Below are positions 43,561-55,900 of a DNA stretch of 64,000 nt, one piece after another. Location of the stretch: contig OX419756.1 in NCBI GenBank assembly GCA_948567375.1, positions 40,340,552-40,404,551 on the forward strand, given 5' to 3'. Position numbers and translations under genes: made by a program. The notes below the pieces were generated by a model. It had not been told where the DNA came from. It ran no database searches and saw only the letters and a program-made list of their open reading frames with translations. The stretch comes from Lunularia cruciata (taxonomy: Eukaryota > Streptophyta > Marchantiopsida > Lunulariales > Lunulariaceae). Positions within the stretch are counted from its first letter, which is position 1. Each line of letters starts with the position of its first letter.

Positions 43561-45646
43561 AATATTCTGGACTTCAATATAGAGTGAGACCAATAGTAAT
43601 AGATATGTCTGCAAAGTGGAAAGTTGAAGTGGATATGTCTCGTTTTTGTAAACTAGGCGCCAGTTGCAAAATGAAGTCAAGATGAAATATCAGTGATTTA
43701 TTGAACGCAGTCCGAAGTTGTATGAATAGATTTTTTAATTGATATTTCCGAAGTTGGATGAATTTGATTTTTAGGAAAAAAGAAAATATACTGATTTTAT
43801 GAAATAAGTCAACTTCATCCTTTGCAAATGAATTGCATATGTTTACATTTATAAAAAATAAAGGCATATAGGGGTAACATGATCCCAATTATTAGATATG
43901 ACTATCGCTTATTGGAAAGAAGAAGAGTAATTACAAGCAGCAATAGTCATAGCTAATAATGCAGAAATATTGCTTGTAATTATTAGAAATGACTATATCT
44001 TTGCAATTTATCCTTAGTTCATATGAATAATAGTACTAAATTCCATACTTAATATAAATGTAATTATCATTAAGATGGATTGGATGTGTTTTTAAATTTA
44101 ATCTGAATTACTATAGAAGTATTATGCACAAGTGCATCATTAATCATTTAGTTTCTCACACTAATTTCATATAAGCTTCTCAAGATTCATTTTGGCTATA
44201 ATGCATTCACTTAATTGAAAAAATTATTAATGAGAGTATTACCTTCATTGGTAAATTCTCTTTGTCAAGGTTTATTACTTGTAATAAAAAATTTGGATTT
44301 TCCTCTTTCTTTGTTTTATAATATTCTAATCTAAACTAAAAAAATGCAATAGAAAATAAGATATCAAAAAGACACAATTCTATTCTTGTTGAACTCCTAG
44401 TGAAGGAACATAGAGATAAATCCGGGATAAAACTAACATTTACTGACCTTGCAATTATTAATGGTTGATTTGAGAAAAAGACTATTGAAGTTAATATTTT
44501 TATTCTTGTTGAACTCTCTTATAAGAATTATGCAACTTTTCTCAATCTAGGAACAAAAAATTGTTATATGCTTCTTTGTATTATCTGCTTTCTTGATATG
44601 TTGTCTTGTTCTACTTCTTTTGTTAGTTTGATCTAGAAACTAAAGACTAAACTAGTATTATTAAGTTCATATTTAAAATGATGAAAAATTGATGAAGATT
44701 TACTTTAGTATCAAAGTGGAGATTGAGAAGTTTCTTAAAGGAAGTTTTAGTGAGGATTCTTATGGGATTGAATGGTTACAATTTTATATAAGTGGAAAAG
44801 TAAATGATTAGGCAAAACAAAGAGATGTAATGGTTGTAACTAATAGGATTGATATGTAGTCTCTTATTCTCTTAGTCAAGTGCATGAAGTAAGATAACAA
44901 TCAAACGTACTTTGCAAATTAACAAAAGATTGAAATAGTTGTTGAACTTTAGTAAACAACAAGGTATGATGATGGCTAAAGATATCAAGAATGATATAAG
45001 TTAGATATCAAGAATGATATAAGTTACCATCTTATGAGGTTAAAAACAACTAAAGAATTCATAGAATCTATTATTATAAGTGATATTAGGTTAGGTATTC
45101 TATGCAATAATGGGAAAAAAGTTATTATCAAGGTTATAACTTATGAAGCTTTGTGCTTTGTAATTATTGTAAATTGAATGTTTTTTATTGATTATAATGA
45201 CCAAGGTTCATGTGATTTAAAAATCTATAGGCTTTACATGATGGGTTTTTAGGCTTATATATATAAACCAAGAAATATGAAAGAGAGCAACATAATATAA
45301 AGAAGGGTTTAATTCTTTTCAATTTTAGGTTTAAGGTTACAAATTAGAAAAAAAATAGCCTTAGATAGTCCATATCATAAGTAATCACTTAGATTTGGAG
45401 TCCAATTTCTTTTTATACTGACTTTCTTAGTGATAAAAACTCAACAAAAAATTCCAAACATACAAGCTAGAACCTAAAAGTTTAAAATCTTTGAAATCCA
45501 AACATAAAAGCTATAACCTAAAACTTTGAAATCTCAACTTAGAAATTAAATGTATGGTTAGGTTGGGCTTGATATATGTAAAAAAATTGCAAACTAAATG
45601 TTGAAAATCAACACCAATCGTGAAATGAAAGTTAGAGTACTGTTTG

Positions 45647-45714
45647 GAGGACCAAGACATGACTGCTGCAAAATGAAAATGAGGACCAAGACATGACTGC
45701 TGCAAAATGAAAAT
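45647..45714. repeat. 34-bp exact tandem duplication
   Basis: The unit begins GAGGACCAAGACATGACTGC and occurs at 45,647 and 45,681 without a visible difference, so it is recent. Confidence 0.92.
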
Positions 45715-46058
45715 GATTGAATGTCCAAAACCTTTATAGTATCTATACTATCCTCAAGTTTACCAAGAACCTCTCAGTTATAGATTATAATATGTGGCTT
45801 TCATCAACAAGTTTAATGATATTAATTTCTTGTTCAATCTTATGAAAAATGAAAACTTCCATCCTATTGTTTTACTTTAATGTATCTTCAAGAATTCACT
45901 CTATATATTAGTAAGAACTAGGGATTAATAACCTAAAATATAGAATCAATAGGATAAAGATGGGATGATTCTTGAAATGAGCTGTTTTTGCAAAATTGAA
46001 AGCACACAAATGATAACAATGGACTTTTACACCTTGCAAAACATAAGCATAAGCATAA

Positions 46059-46175
46059 GAGGTGTTAATTTAAGATTAAGATCTCAAAAGAGAAGAGTTT
46101 TACTTTGAATATGAGGTGTTAATGTAATACATTTGATATAAGATCTCAAAAGAGAAGAGTTTTACTTTAATATTT
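46059..46175. repeat. Imperfect tandem duplication (~54-62 bp)
   Basis: 'gaggtgttaat' followed by 'agatctcaaaagagaagagt' and 'tttactttgaat/tttactttaata' appears twice. The first spacer is shorter than the second. Confidence 0.8.
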
Positions 46176-47399
46176 GAGCCTAAATGAAAGCATCAGGGTA
46201 AATATAGGTTGGATCTTTGGATGAGATTTTTGTGCAAGAATAAAAAGCATAAAAATAATAAAAATTATGTCATACAACTTGCCAAGCATAAGAGTAAGAG
46301 AGTTTAATTTCATCCATCTAATACCAAATCCCAAAAAGAAACAATTCTACTTTAGAAATCTAAACACATATATGTACTAGTTATGATCCCATCGTTTCAA
46401 ATCTGGATTTTTTAAGAATTTTATCTCATAACTATATAGTTAAAACACAAAGGACTCCCCGTGTCATCTAAATGAATACATGTTAACAACAATAATATCA
46501 AAGATGTTGGAGGTTATTATTAGCTCTCAACAAGTACTGGAATTTAATATGAAGCAAAAGCCAATTATTGATGTATTAAAGGCTATACACCATATTATCC
46601 TAAAGAATAAAATATTAATGTGCAAATATCACCATTCAATATCTTGTTCTACCAACTTCATCATTTGCATATAGTTTATGACTTGGTTAAAAATACCACC
46701 TATCTTGGAACAAATGAAAGTAAAGTATGTTGTTAAAGAAATTTTCCTCTATGAAAAAACTTTCCATGTTCAAGCTAGTAAACCTAGAAAGGAAAAATAT
46801 GTTCTATAAGAAAGCAACATAGCAAATTTAAGCTAGCCATGTAGGGTGAAAAGTGCAACAAGGACCTAAGTTGCAACCACCGCAAGAACAAGCTAAATAG
46901 TTTTTCAGATAGTAACAATTGCATGGATAAGGTTATATTTTAGCACCTCCAAGATCCTAGTCTTTATCTTCTATTAGCTTTAATACACTCAAAGTAAAGC
47001 TCTAGATTTCCAAGGAGATAAGGATTTTCATGCACTCAATAAACAAATAAATAAGTTTTAATATAATTTTAGAAATTTTAGACACCAAGAAAAATATGAT
47101 GTAATATTAATATTAACTCTTATATGCATCAAATTTTAATTCTATAAAGAGAGCCTCAATAAAGTTGGTTAAATTATTAATCAAGTATGTTTTGTAAGCC
47201 TTCCTAGCAAGGCTTGTTAAACAACTATTCAAGATTATTTTAAAAGCCACCTCCAGTTTGTATATGAAGTGCAATAAAATCAGTAATTATGATCTTTTTT
47301 GTTTTGTATGTAGATGATAGCCTTAGCAAGCCTTGATGGAAATGGTTTGATCGCCTTATAATAAAGCAAGTTCAATCAATTCAATATGATGGCACATTA

Positions 47400-47720
47400 T
47401 TGTTACATTTTATCTTTCAAATTAATATATATGATATGAGATATATATAAATATAAATACATATATCTCTCTTATTATATTCTATTAAATATAACTATAA
47501 CTATATATATAGAATAGAAACTATATCTGATAGAAAATAATATATATGATATTAGATATAAATAAATATAAATAAATATATTATATACATGGTGCTTAGT
47601 CTTCTTGTGTGAAAGTTACAATGTCATTGATTTGTATGTAATATACATAGAGATATATAAAATCATAAATAAATACATTATTATAATATAAAATTTCTTG
47701 AAAATTTATAAAAAATAATA
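47400..47720. repeat. AT low-complexity block
   Basis: Long runs of TATATAAATA-type words with almost no G or C. It is probably slippage-derived. Confidence 0.85.
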
Positions 47721-49214
47721 TCATCAAAATAAAAGAAAAATAATTCTTCATCTTAACTCATCTTAATTCATTCATTTTTCTTAAGAGAATAGTACAAATT
47801 GAAACATTATGAAATGATGACTTATAACTTTTTGAGACTTTTTTTAAGCTATGAAAGAATATTGCTAAGAGTACCTTTTAGAAGTGCTGTTATTGTTCTT
47901 CAATCAAAATACCAAATCCAAATTTTATTTGCCTAAGTTCACATAACATTTAGAAAAATTAATTCATATGATGATAAATAGATCCATAAGATATTATGCT
48001 ACATCAAATATACTACTTATGAATGTAAGATCTCAATGATACCTCAATTGGAGTCAATAGTCGTTAATACAATGATATCCATTTAAAATACATAATTTTG
48101 ATTCAGACTTAACAATTTCTCAACTTTAATTGATTGAAAGAAAAATGTGCATATTGCATACAATGTAGATAGATAATTATATTTAAATGTATGATTACTC
48201 TAGCTAATAAATTTCTAATTCTAATGCACACATAAAATAGATCAAAGTTATTTATGTAATTGTAATATTTTTTATGTAAAAGAAAAGACTATGAGTTTCA
48301 ATTTTAGGTTTAGAGGTACCTATAGAAATACATAAATTTTTTTATGGGTAAGCTTAAAAATTTATGGGTAACTAAAACAATCATAAGAGCTTAATTTAAA
48401 GAAAAACTCCAATTCCTCCAATGTTTTCTTTGGATCTAAGATGATCTTTTATTTGGAATTACAAGCAAAGAGCATAAACACTTCTACTATTCCAAAATGT
48501 GATAGAAAATACTTGGTGGAGAGTAATTTTTTTAGGTGATGAACTCTAGGTTGTGGAATAATAAGGTTTAGAAGCTAACTTTACTTTCTTGCTTTATTTT
48601 GCTATCTTTTTGAGCCAAAGCCTTTTATTTTTCCATTGTCCATTTTTATTTGATAGCCTAAGAGGCCCAAGCTTTGACCTAGCTAGTTAGCTATCATATT
48701 TCACTCTTGTGCCACAAATTTTTTAGGGATAATGAGAGACTTGTAATCAAGTTTCTCTAGCTGTCATAAATCTTCATTGACTTTTGAGATGTTGTTTCTT
48801 GAATTTACCTTTAGAAGATGGCTGGGAGTCCAAAATAAGCTTCTTGGTGGTTCTTACTAGAAGTGGATATGTTGATGTCCACTGACTTTGCATTGTTAAG
48901 CAACCAATTAAGATGTAAACTAGTCAGCATTTTTTTCAATTATAGGCTTGATATTATTTACACATTAGCCAACCAAGTCTAATGAGCAAACAAGGTAAGC
49001 ACACCCATATTGGTAGATGTGGCTTAACTCATCTTTGTTGAACAAGATCTTTGTGAATATATTATTTAAGAATTTTTTTAAAGAAATAGTTGACAGTAAT
49101 TCCTCAATTAAGGAATGCGAGTGCCTTTTGTGGTGACCTGCCTTTGCATTGTTAGTACATTGTTTTTTCCATTTTCATAGAACAGTAGAAGGTTACAAGA
49201 TTTGTTAAAGCTAG

Positions 49215-51890
49215 AACACAAGATTGTGCTACTTATCATCATCTTAGAAGGTAATCAAGCTAGATGACAAGAATATGTTGTATAAACAACACCATGCTTC
49301 TCTCATGTTCAAGTGTCACGAGGACAAAGACCTTTGTGATCATGATCCTTGTGATATTGAGCTTCATAATTGTGACCATCTTGATCTTCATGATGGTGAG
49401 TCCTCATCATTGATGGTCTTTAGGTCAAAGTTTGTAAACAAAAAATTCCATGCTTAACATCATTGGCTTGACAGTCAATCAATCTTGGAGAATCAAAACA
49501 ACTTGAATGCATTGCCACATAAACAAAGAATATAAGTCTATAACTATTTGAATTTGCTAAAACTCTTGCATGCATAAATAGTGTTGTTCATCAAGGATGT
49601 ACCTGCCAAATTCTAAATTGGTTGGCTGTGAGTTATAAATTCAAGGCCTAGGCTTACAAATGAACTCATTTTCTACTTAAAAAAATTGCACATTTTTGCA
49701 CAAAGTCTCTAGCAATTCTATCAAGAGCAACAAGAATTGAGCTCAAGAGCTTGGATGATCAATCCTAAACAAACACAATGGATCTCTAGCTAAGAAGATG
49801 TAGAATGTTTCAAGAGGTGATTTTGAAATCACACAAAGTAAGTAAGTGGACATTCCATTGCAAGGAGGAATTAATCTATAGTAAGAAAATTAATTTCTTG
49901 ATGTGAAAATGGAATTTGAGTGACTCATATATGATTTTAGAAATTACAGATAGTCATGATTCCAAGCTAGAATCATTTTGGAAGAATGTTTTTGCATGGA
50001 CCAAAGTGCATTGGCAAAAGGTGATCAAGCTTACAGTTGAATGTCCTCATGATAGGATGACCATTAACACCAAGTGGAATCGTCCCAAGAGTAAACTCTA
50101 CGAGGACATCAGGCATCATTTGGGAAGAAGAAGTTGAGCAATGGGTAGAGAATCAAGATACAAGGATCCCATATGAAGAGAAATTGTGGAAGCAATCATG
50201 CAGTTGTTTAAATATAAGCATACTACCCATGCAAATACAAGCTAAGAAATCTTCTTCTAGTACCTTCAAGAGGGATGAAAAATGAATTGGGTGGGTGGAG
50301 ATGTTCAAGAGATTCACAACATGTATATAGACATGAATGAGTATGGTGGAGTCACCCTCATGTCACCTTTCATGATACAATACACTAGGATGAAGTAGCT
50401 TATAAAGGAAGGAAGAAAGAATTTTGCAACAAACTTTTATCATGTAGGGTATTTTCATATGCACTCAGACGTGGCCATGGGGTGCAAGAAATATACAGTA
50501 GCCAATAAAAATTCATGAAACATATTAATGCATGTGGAAGAGGTATATAAAACTCCAAGATACCTAAAAAAGAGGAAAGAGTTATTGGCATGACCAAAGG
50601 TGTAGGGATCAAATAAGAGGAAGTTGTAAGTAGTTGAAAAATTCTCAAAAGAAGACTACAACAAAGAAAATCACAACTTGGTAGAGGAAGATGTTGTGAT
50701 GGAGGATGTCATGATGGAGAGAAATCACAAGAGCAAGATTGAGGAAGAAGGCTACACCAAGACACTTGAGATATCATAAGAAGGAGAGGCAAGCCAAGGA
50801 GTACATGATTGCCTAAAAGAAAGAATGGCAAGTAAGGAGTCCTTCATCTGCATTGAACTGTCCTTGGACTTGAGAGCAATGGCATCTGCTCATCACAATG
50901 ATGCACAATCAGCACCAATGAAAGAGGAAGTGGCCAAAGTAGAAGATGAAAGAGGAACTCTTGTTGAAGAGATTGTGAAGGAGATGTTAAAGACAAGGAG
51001 GCAGAAATGCTAAAGGCCAAGGAGGATAAATACAGACAAGGGTGCTTACAAGAAAGAGTAGAAGATATGCACATGGTTGGGATTCAACCACTACTCATAA
51101 GGAAGTAAGAGAAGAGGTATGCATTCTGCTTTACATCAAGGAATGGATAGAGAAGGGCAAGGAGACCCTTCACAAGAAAGACAAAGTCCCTATGGTGATG
51201 CATCCTTGGACAAATAGAGAAGCATCATCTACAACCTATTGGTTGGGGATAATGATGGCATTGGCATAATGATGAGGCTTGATTATCAAGAACAAAGGAT
51301 GGTAACAAGTTCTAAGCCAAAGGAAGAGAGAATACAAAAGAAGAGTGGAAATCATAGGCTAGGGAGGAACAAGAAGTAGCTCTAGAACAAAGAATAAACT
51401 TACTATGAATGGGATCACACAATAAACAAGTAGAGGAAGGCGGAGTGGATAAGATGAGAGAAGGATGATTGAGACCTACAGAGAACACAAGTAGAGGCAT
51501 GAGTCCTCAATCTTGAAATCAAGCAATGAATGATAGAATATGTGCTTGAGACAAGGAAGTGAGCATGTGCTAATAGACCAAGTTAGAGCAAGCATGGGTC
51601 AAGATAATTATTGACAAAATCATGCACATGAACCACAAGGAGCTTGTTGAAATTCATATTTAGGATTTAACAAAGTGGATTGATCAATAAGAGGAGAGTG
51701 AACTCATCTATATATAAGTATGGCAAGAGATGGAAGGAAGGATTCAGGCCATGTATGTGAACATGGAGGAGAAATGTGCTCAAGTGCTCATGAAAGTGGA
51801 AGTTATGATGAATCAAATGATCAAGCAAATGGAGAAATTGGCAAGATCTTCCCTAATCAAGCCAAATTATATGATCTAAAAAAATAATTT
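49215..51890 (+). repeat. R1 copy 2: unidentified protein-coding repeat
   Basis: It is the plus-strand counterpart of the minus-strand repeat at 21.7-24.6 kb. A 73-codon frame at 49,916-50,137 has LEITDSHDSKLE, NVFAWTKVHWQKVI and MTINTKW, then KSKLYEDI. It is followed by MKLIKEGRKNF-like and NFYHVGYFHMHSDV words near 50,390-50,470. Acidic/basic blocks come next (50,680-51,010, with ICIELSLDLRAMASAHHNDA and KEEVAKVEDERGTLVEEIV) and a coiled-coil-like tail at 51,640-51,870 (DLTKWIDQ, IQAMYVNMEEKCAQVLM, QMEKLARSS). Stops break it repeatedly. No enzyme motif of a known mobile element is visible. Function not recognised. Confidence 0.62.
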
Positions 51891-52470
51891 CCCACTTTGG
51901 AAGCAAAGTTGTACAACAACAAACAACTCATACTTGTTCACTTGAATTAAGGAGCACACAAACCAGAAGTTTGAAGATATGCTAAGGACAATGCTGCTTG
52001 AGTTTGTAGATTACAAGAGAAAAATCAAATTGCTCTTGTGGATGGCTAAAAGTGAAGGTAGTTCTTCATGGTAGTGTATAGATGTATGAGGTTACAATTC
52101 GTAAAATAATATAAACATATAATGATCATTGGCATAGTAGAACAAGGATGAACTATTTCAGGCCAAAGATCTTTGTAATTGTATCTTATCAACTCACAAC
52201 ACTTTTTGTGAGTGGTCAATTTTGCATTTGAAGACCTTTGCAATTAGTAGCCAAAGGATAAGTTATAAGTAGAAGATAAAATTGAGGACCTGATCTAGCA
52301 TTGGCACTTTTGCAAATCTTAATTTAGTTCAATTAGGGTAGGATAAGATTGGAATTCTAAGCTAGTGATAAGATAGGATTATAATCCTAAGAAAGTAATT
52401 ACAACAAAATGTGGATCCTAAGTGAATGATGTGGATGAGCTAAGAGGTTATCAAGGAACCATTTAGCCTA

Positions 52471-52793
52471 TTAAAGATTGAGGAGAGAAATAGGAGAATG
52501 GAAGATCAAATAGAAGTTACATTGGAAATGCTCAAGTAAGGGAAATTAGGAATACCTAGCATGAGCCTCAACCTTGGTATCTATAAGCTATTTAGGCACA
52601 AGGTTCTCAAGAAAATTCCAAGAAATCTTCCTTCTCAAATCCCATTTTCTTGGAGTCCAGGCTAAGCTAACCATTTACTTGTCATTTAAGCTAAGCTACT
52701 CGTCAACTTGGCATACAAGTTACTCAATCCTTAGAAGATTCCTAGAAGCTTCTTACCTAAAGCTTGCTAGATGCTTCTAGAACATTCTTAGCA
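52471..52793 (-). repeat. G1 LTR relic, minus strand
   Basis: Read on the minus strand it starts TGCTAAGAATGTTCTAGAAG at 52,793, continues with the paired 'agcttagctt' blocks and 'ttatagatacc' in the TATA position, then 'gaggctcatgctagg', and ends in 'tttctctcctcaatcttta' where the intact copy has 'tttctctccttggtctttt'. It is a third G1 LTR in the window. 51,891-52,470 next to it is unassigned. Confidence 0.75.
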
Positions 52794-55700
52794 TTCTTAG
52801 GTTATGCTAGTTCTACCTCCTTTTTTCTATATGTAGTTGATTCTTTTAACTCTTCTACTAACTCCTTATTATTACATAGCCATTAAAGTCTCTTTGGGTG
52901 AGAGAAGGAATAATATAAAGGTATTTAGTCCAAAGTAAACCCGTTCATTTGTTCATTCATGAAATCATAGAAACAAAGCTTTTTACTAAAAGACCTTTGT
53001 GATCTTTTGTGTATATTATTTGCATTTTGCATGATGGATTATTTGGTTGGTTGAGTAGTGGTGAGAAAACTTGAAGGAAGAACACAAGTGCTTTAGTAAA
53101 GAGAAGAAGTTGCAGATGTTTGGAGTGTTGGATCTCCAAGGTTTTGAATGATCAATGCAATGCGATGAGTGCCTAACAAAGAATGGGAGCATTGTGAAGG
53201 ACCACAATAACAAAAATCTAGGCGATATGATCAATCCACTACTCCTTTGGAATTGTGTCTTTTTAGGAAGTATGCATTTTTTATAGTTGGAATGATAGGA
53301 TGTTCATGGTGAAACTATCTAAGAAGTAGAAATTCTCATTGGCGTGTGCACAACACTTGTGATACTAACAACATTTGGTGCATTCACAATAGTAGTAATG
53401 CTAATAAGGTCAAAGCATTAACCAAGATCAAGTGCTAACAATTATTAGCCAATTGCATGTTCAATGGAGAGTGATATGCAAAGTGAATTCACCTCTATGA
53501 CATGAACCATGAGCTTTTCTAAAACTCTTGCTTAAAGTCCACATTTAAAAATAGCTAGTAATCTTTATGTTTTCTTTCTTCTAATAAAAGAAAAAAAAGT
53601 AAAATAATAATAGATTACACATAAATTGACAAAGATAAGAAATGAGAAAATGGTTAAGATTTCTGAAAACTTTGGAAAGCTCAAGAGTGGTCTTGAGCTT
53701 TTTCAACTTAAGGTCAACAAACTAAAAATATTGGAAAACTCACAAGGATGCTTACTAGCTTTTCCAACTTCAAGTCAAGAACATGGTTTGTAGGAAAAGC
53801 TAATGAGGATTTATACGCTTTCTAAAAGGACAATATCTATTGATAATATGCAAGATTGGTTGATTTGTTATTTGTATATTTAGAGTTGGTAATATCTATT
53901 TATAATTTGTTGGAGGATTTTGCACCAACATGCACAATGATCTCATGTAGCTTGCTAAATAGGGAGTACTTATTCAGCCATTATCAAGCTTGCTAACCAC
54001 ATAACTATGCTTCACATTTATTGTCTTGTTCTACCTTTACTCCATAAGAATATATGTCCATCATAAAGCTCATGATGCCTCACAAGCTTTGTTTATTCTA
54101 TCCCTACAAGAATACAATTCCTACAAATTTACCTAACTCACATGGTTCCCTTCTATTTGTTCATATCATAATTGCCTAAGATTTATACAAAAAGGCCTTC
54201 TAATTTGTTGTCCATTTTGGCAAAAGTTATGTTTTGTTTTCAATTACTCCAAAAAGGTATCCAAATATCTACTTGTCAACAAAGCTAGTGGGACCAACTT
54301 TGCTATTGTTTTGCTAGGTTCTTGCAAGTTTTTTTTCCTACTCCCATATAGGACTCCATTCCTTGTGCAATAAATTCATATGGTTTCTATTTCACTATTC
54401 TTGCCATTCTTGTATATTTAATCAACTTTAATTTTAATATTTAGCCATAAAAATACATGAGCGCTCTTCTTGTGATAACATAACTAATAACAAAACCAAA
54501 TGACTTTATTCTCAAGTAGTTAGGTTATACTTGTACTTCTCTCTACATGCATATATAATTATTTTCTATCTCTGTTGTTTTGCTTGGACATTCCTCTAGT
54601 TAGATTGTAAATATACTGAGCATATTTTCTAACTTTTTATTATTTCATCAAGTACATTGTCTTTATTCAATCTTTGAACTAATTAAGTTTTTCTTACTCT
54701 CCACTTCTTTTAAGTTATTTGCTACATTTTGGTTGTCCACTTGTATTCTTCAACAAATTAAATTCATATATTATCCTTTCTTTTACCTTGGAAGTTAGAA
54801 AGTCTTCAAAAAAATTGTGAACACTTGGAACTAATTTAATAATAAAAGGTCAATATGCCATCCTTTTCAACTGGGAAGCCTTGCCAAATTTTGATTTATA
54901 TATCTACTTCCTTCTTCATTTCAATCCTTCATATCATATATCTACAAGGAATGAAAGCAAAGAAGAGGTAGAGAAAGCAACAAAAAGCTATTTTTATGTA
55001 AAGAAGCCATATTGTGTGTGTACATCCCAAAAAGCTAGTATGAAACTGCCAAATTTTGGGTTGTTTATATTTCTATGTCTAAGTCCTCACTTTTTTATCA
55101 CTTTTTTGAGATATTGCCTTATCTTTGTAGGTTTAACTCTCTTTTGGTGAAGATATTAATCTTTTCTATGTTGATGTTGTTATTGTTGTTGGTTGAGTTA
55201 TTTTGATTTGGTTCATCTTTTGTATGCAATGGAGTTGATATTCTTGAAAGTGCACACAAGTAGAAGATCTATGGTGGCTTTGAAAGACAATTCTTGTTCC
55301 TTCTATTTTTTATAATAGAGATATGGTACCAAGAAATTGTAGAATATGAAATATTGGGTTGTTTTGACAATTTTATCTTATATGTACTTCAAAAGAAACA
55401 AGATTCTGCCATAAGTAAAGGAAAGGGTAAAAGCCAAAGGCAAGGAAGCTAAAAGTTAGTAGGTAGGAAAAGCAAAGGTGAGAACTTTGAAGGCAAGACC
55501 AATAAGTCACCTTTGGATATATGATCCAAATGTCATGACCTACAAGATATTTATGTAATTTCATTCCCACATGTAAAAAAAATCATGAAGTCATGACTAC
55601 CTAATGGTAAGATAGTGCACATGTTGCAACTTGAGGAAATTGATGGTTCTTGAAGTAGTTGGTAAATGAAGGTGGTTAGTCTTTGCTTGAAAGAATGCGT

Positions 55701-55900
55701 GAAAATTGACTGAAGAATGACTTCTAGCCTATATGTGTGAAAGATCAAAGGAGAAGTATAATTGGGTTCTAGATATTGGTCAAGCACACATTTGCAGTTG
55801 AGTAATTCTATGGTCATGTAGACCAGGTTACAAGAGAGTTGGGATTTCAAGGAAGAGTGTGAAGTAGAAAAAAAAAGGTGAGAGGACAGTCCTAATAGCA
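52794..55900. other. AT-rich stretch with no recognised gene
   Basis: Only short frames (up to about 89 codons) without motifs. A perfect 10-bp hairpin (AAGCTCAAGA, loop GTGG, reverse complement) is at 53,677-53,700. Confidence 0.5.

Larger units (their letters stand above)
43560..49214. other. Very AT-rich gene-free stretch
   Basis: No frame with a recognisable domain on either strand. It contains small tandem duplications near 44,967-45,013, at 45,647-45,714 and at about 46,059-46,175, an inverted/direct repeat cluster at 43,885-44,000, and a TA/ATA-rich low-complexity block at about 47,400-47,720. It is likely old intergenic or heterochromatic DNA. Confidence 0.6.
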
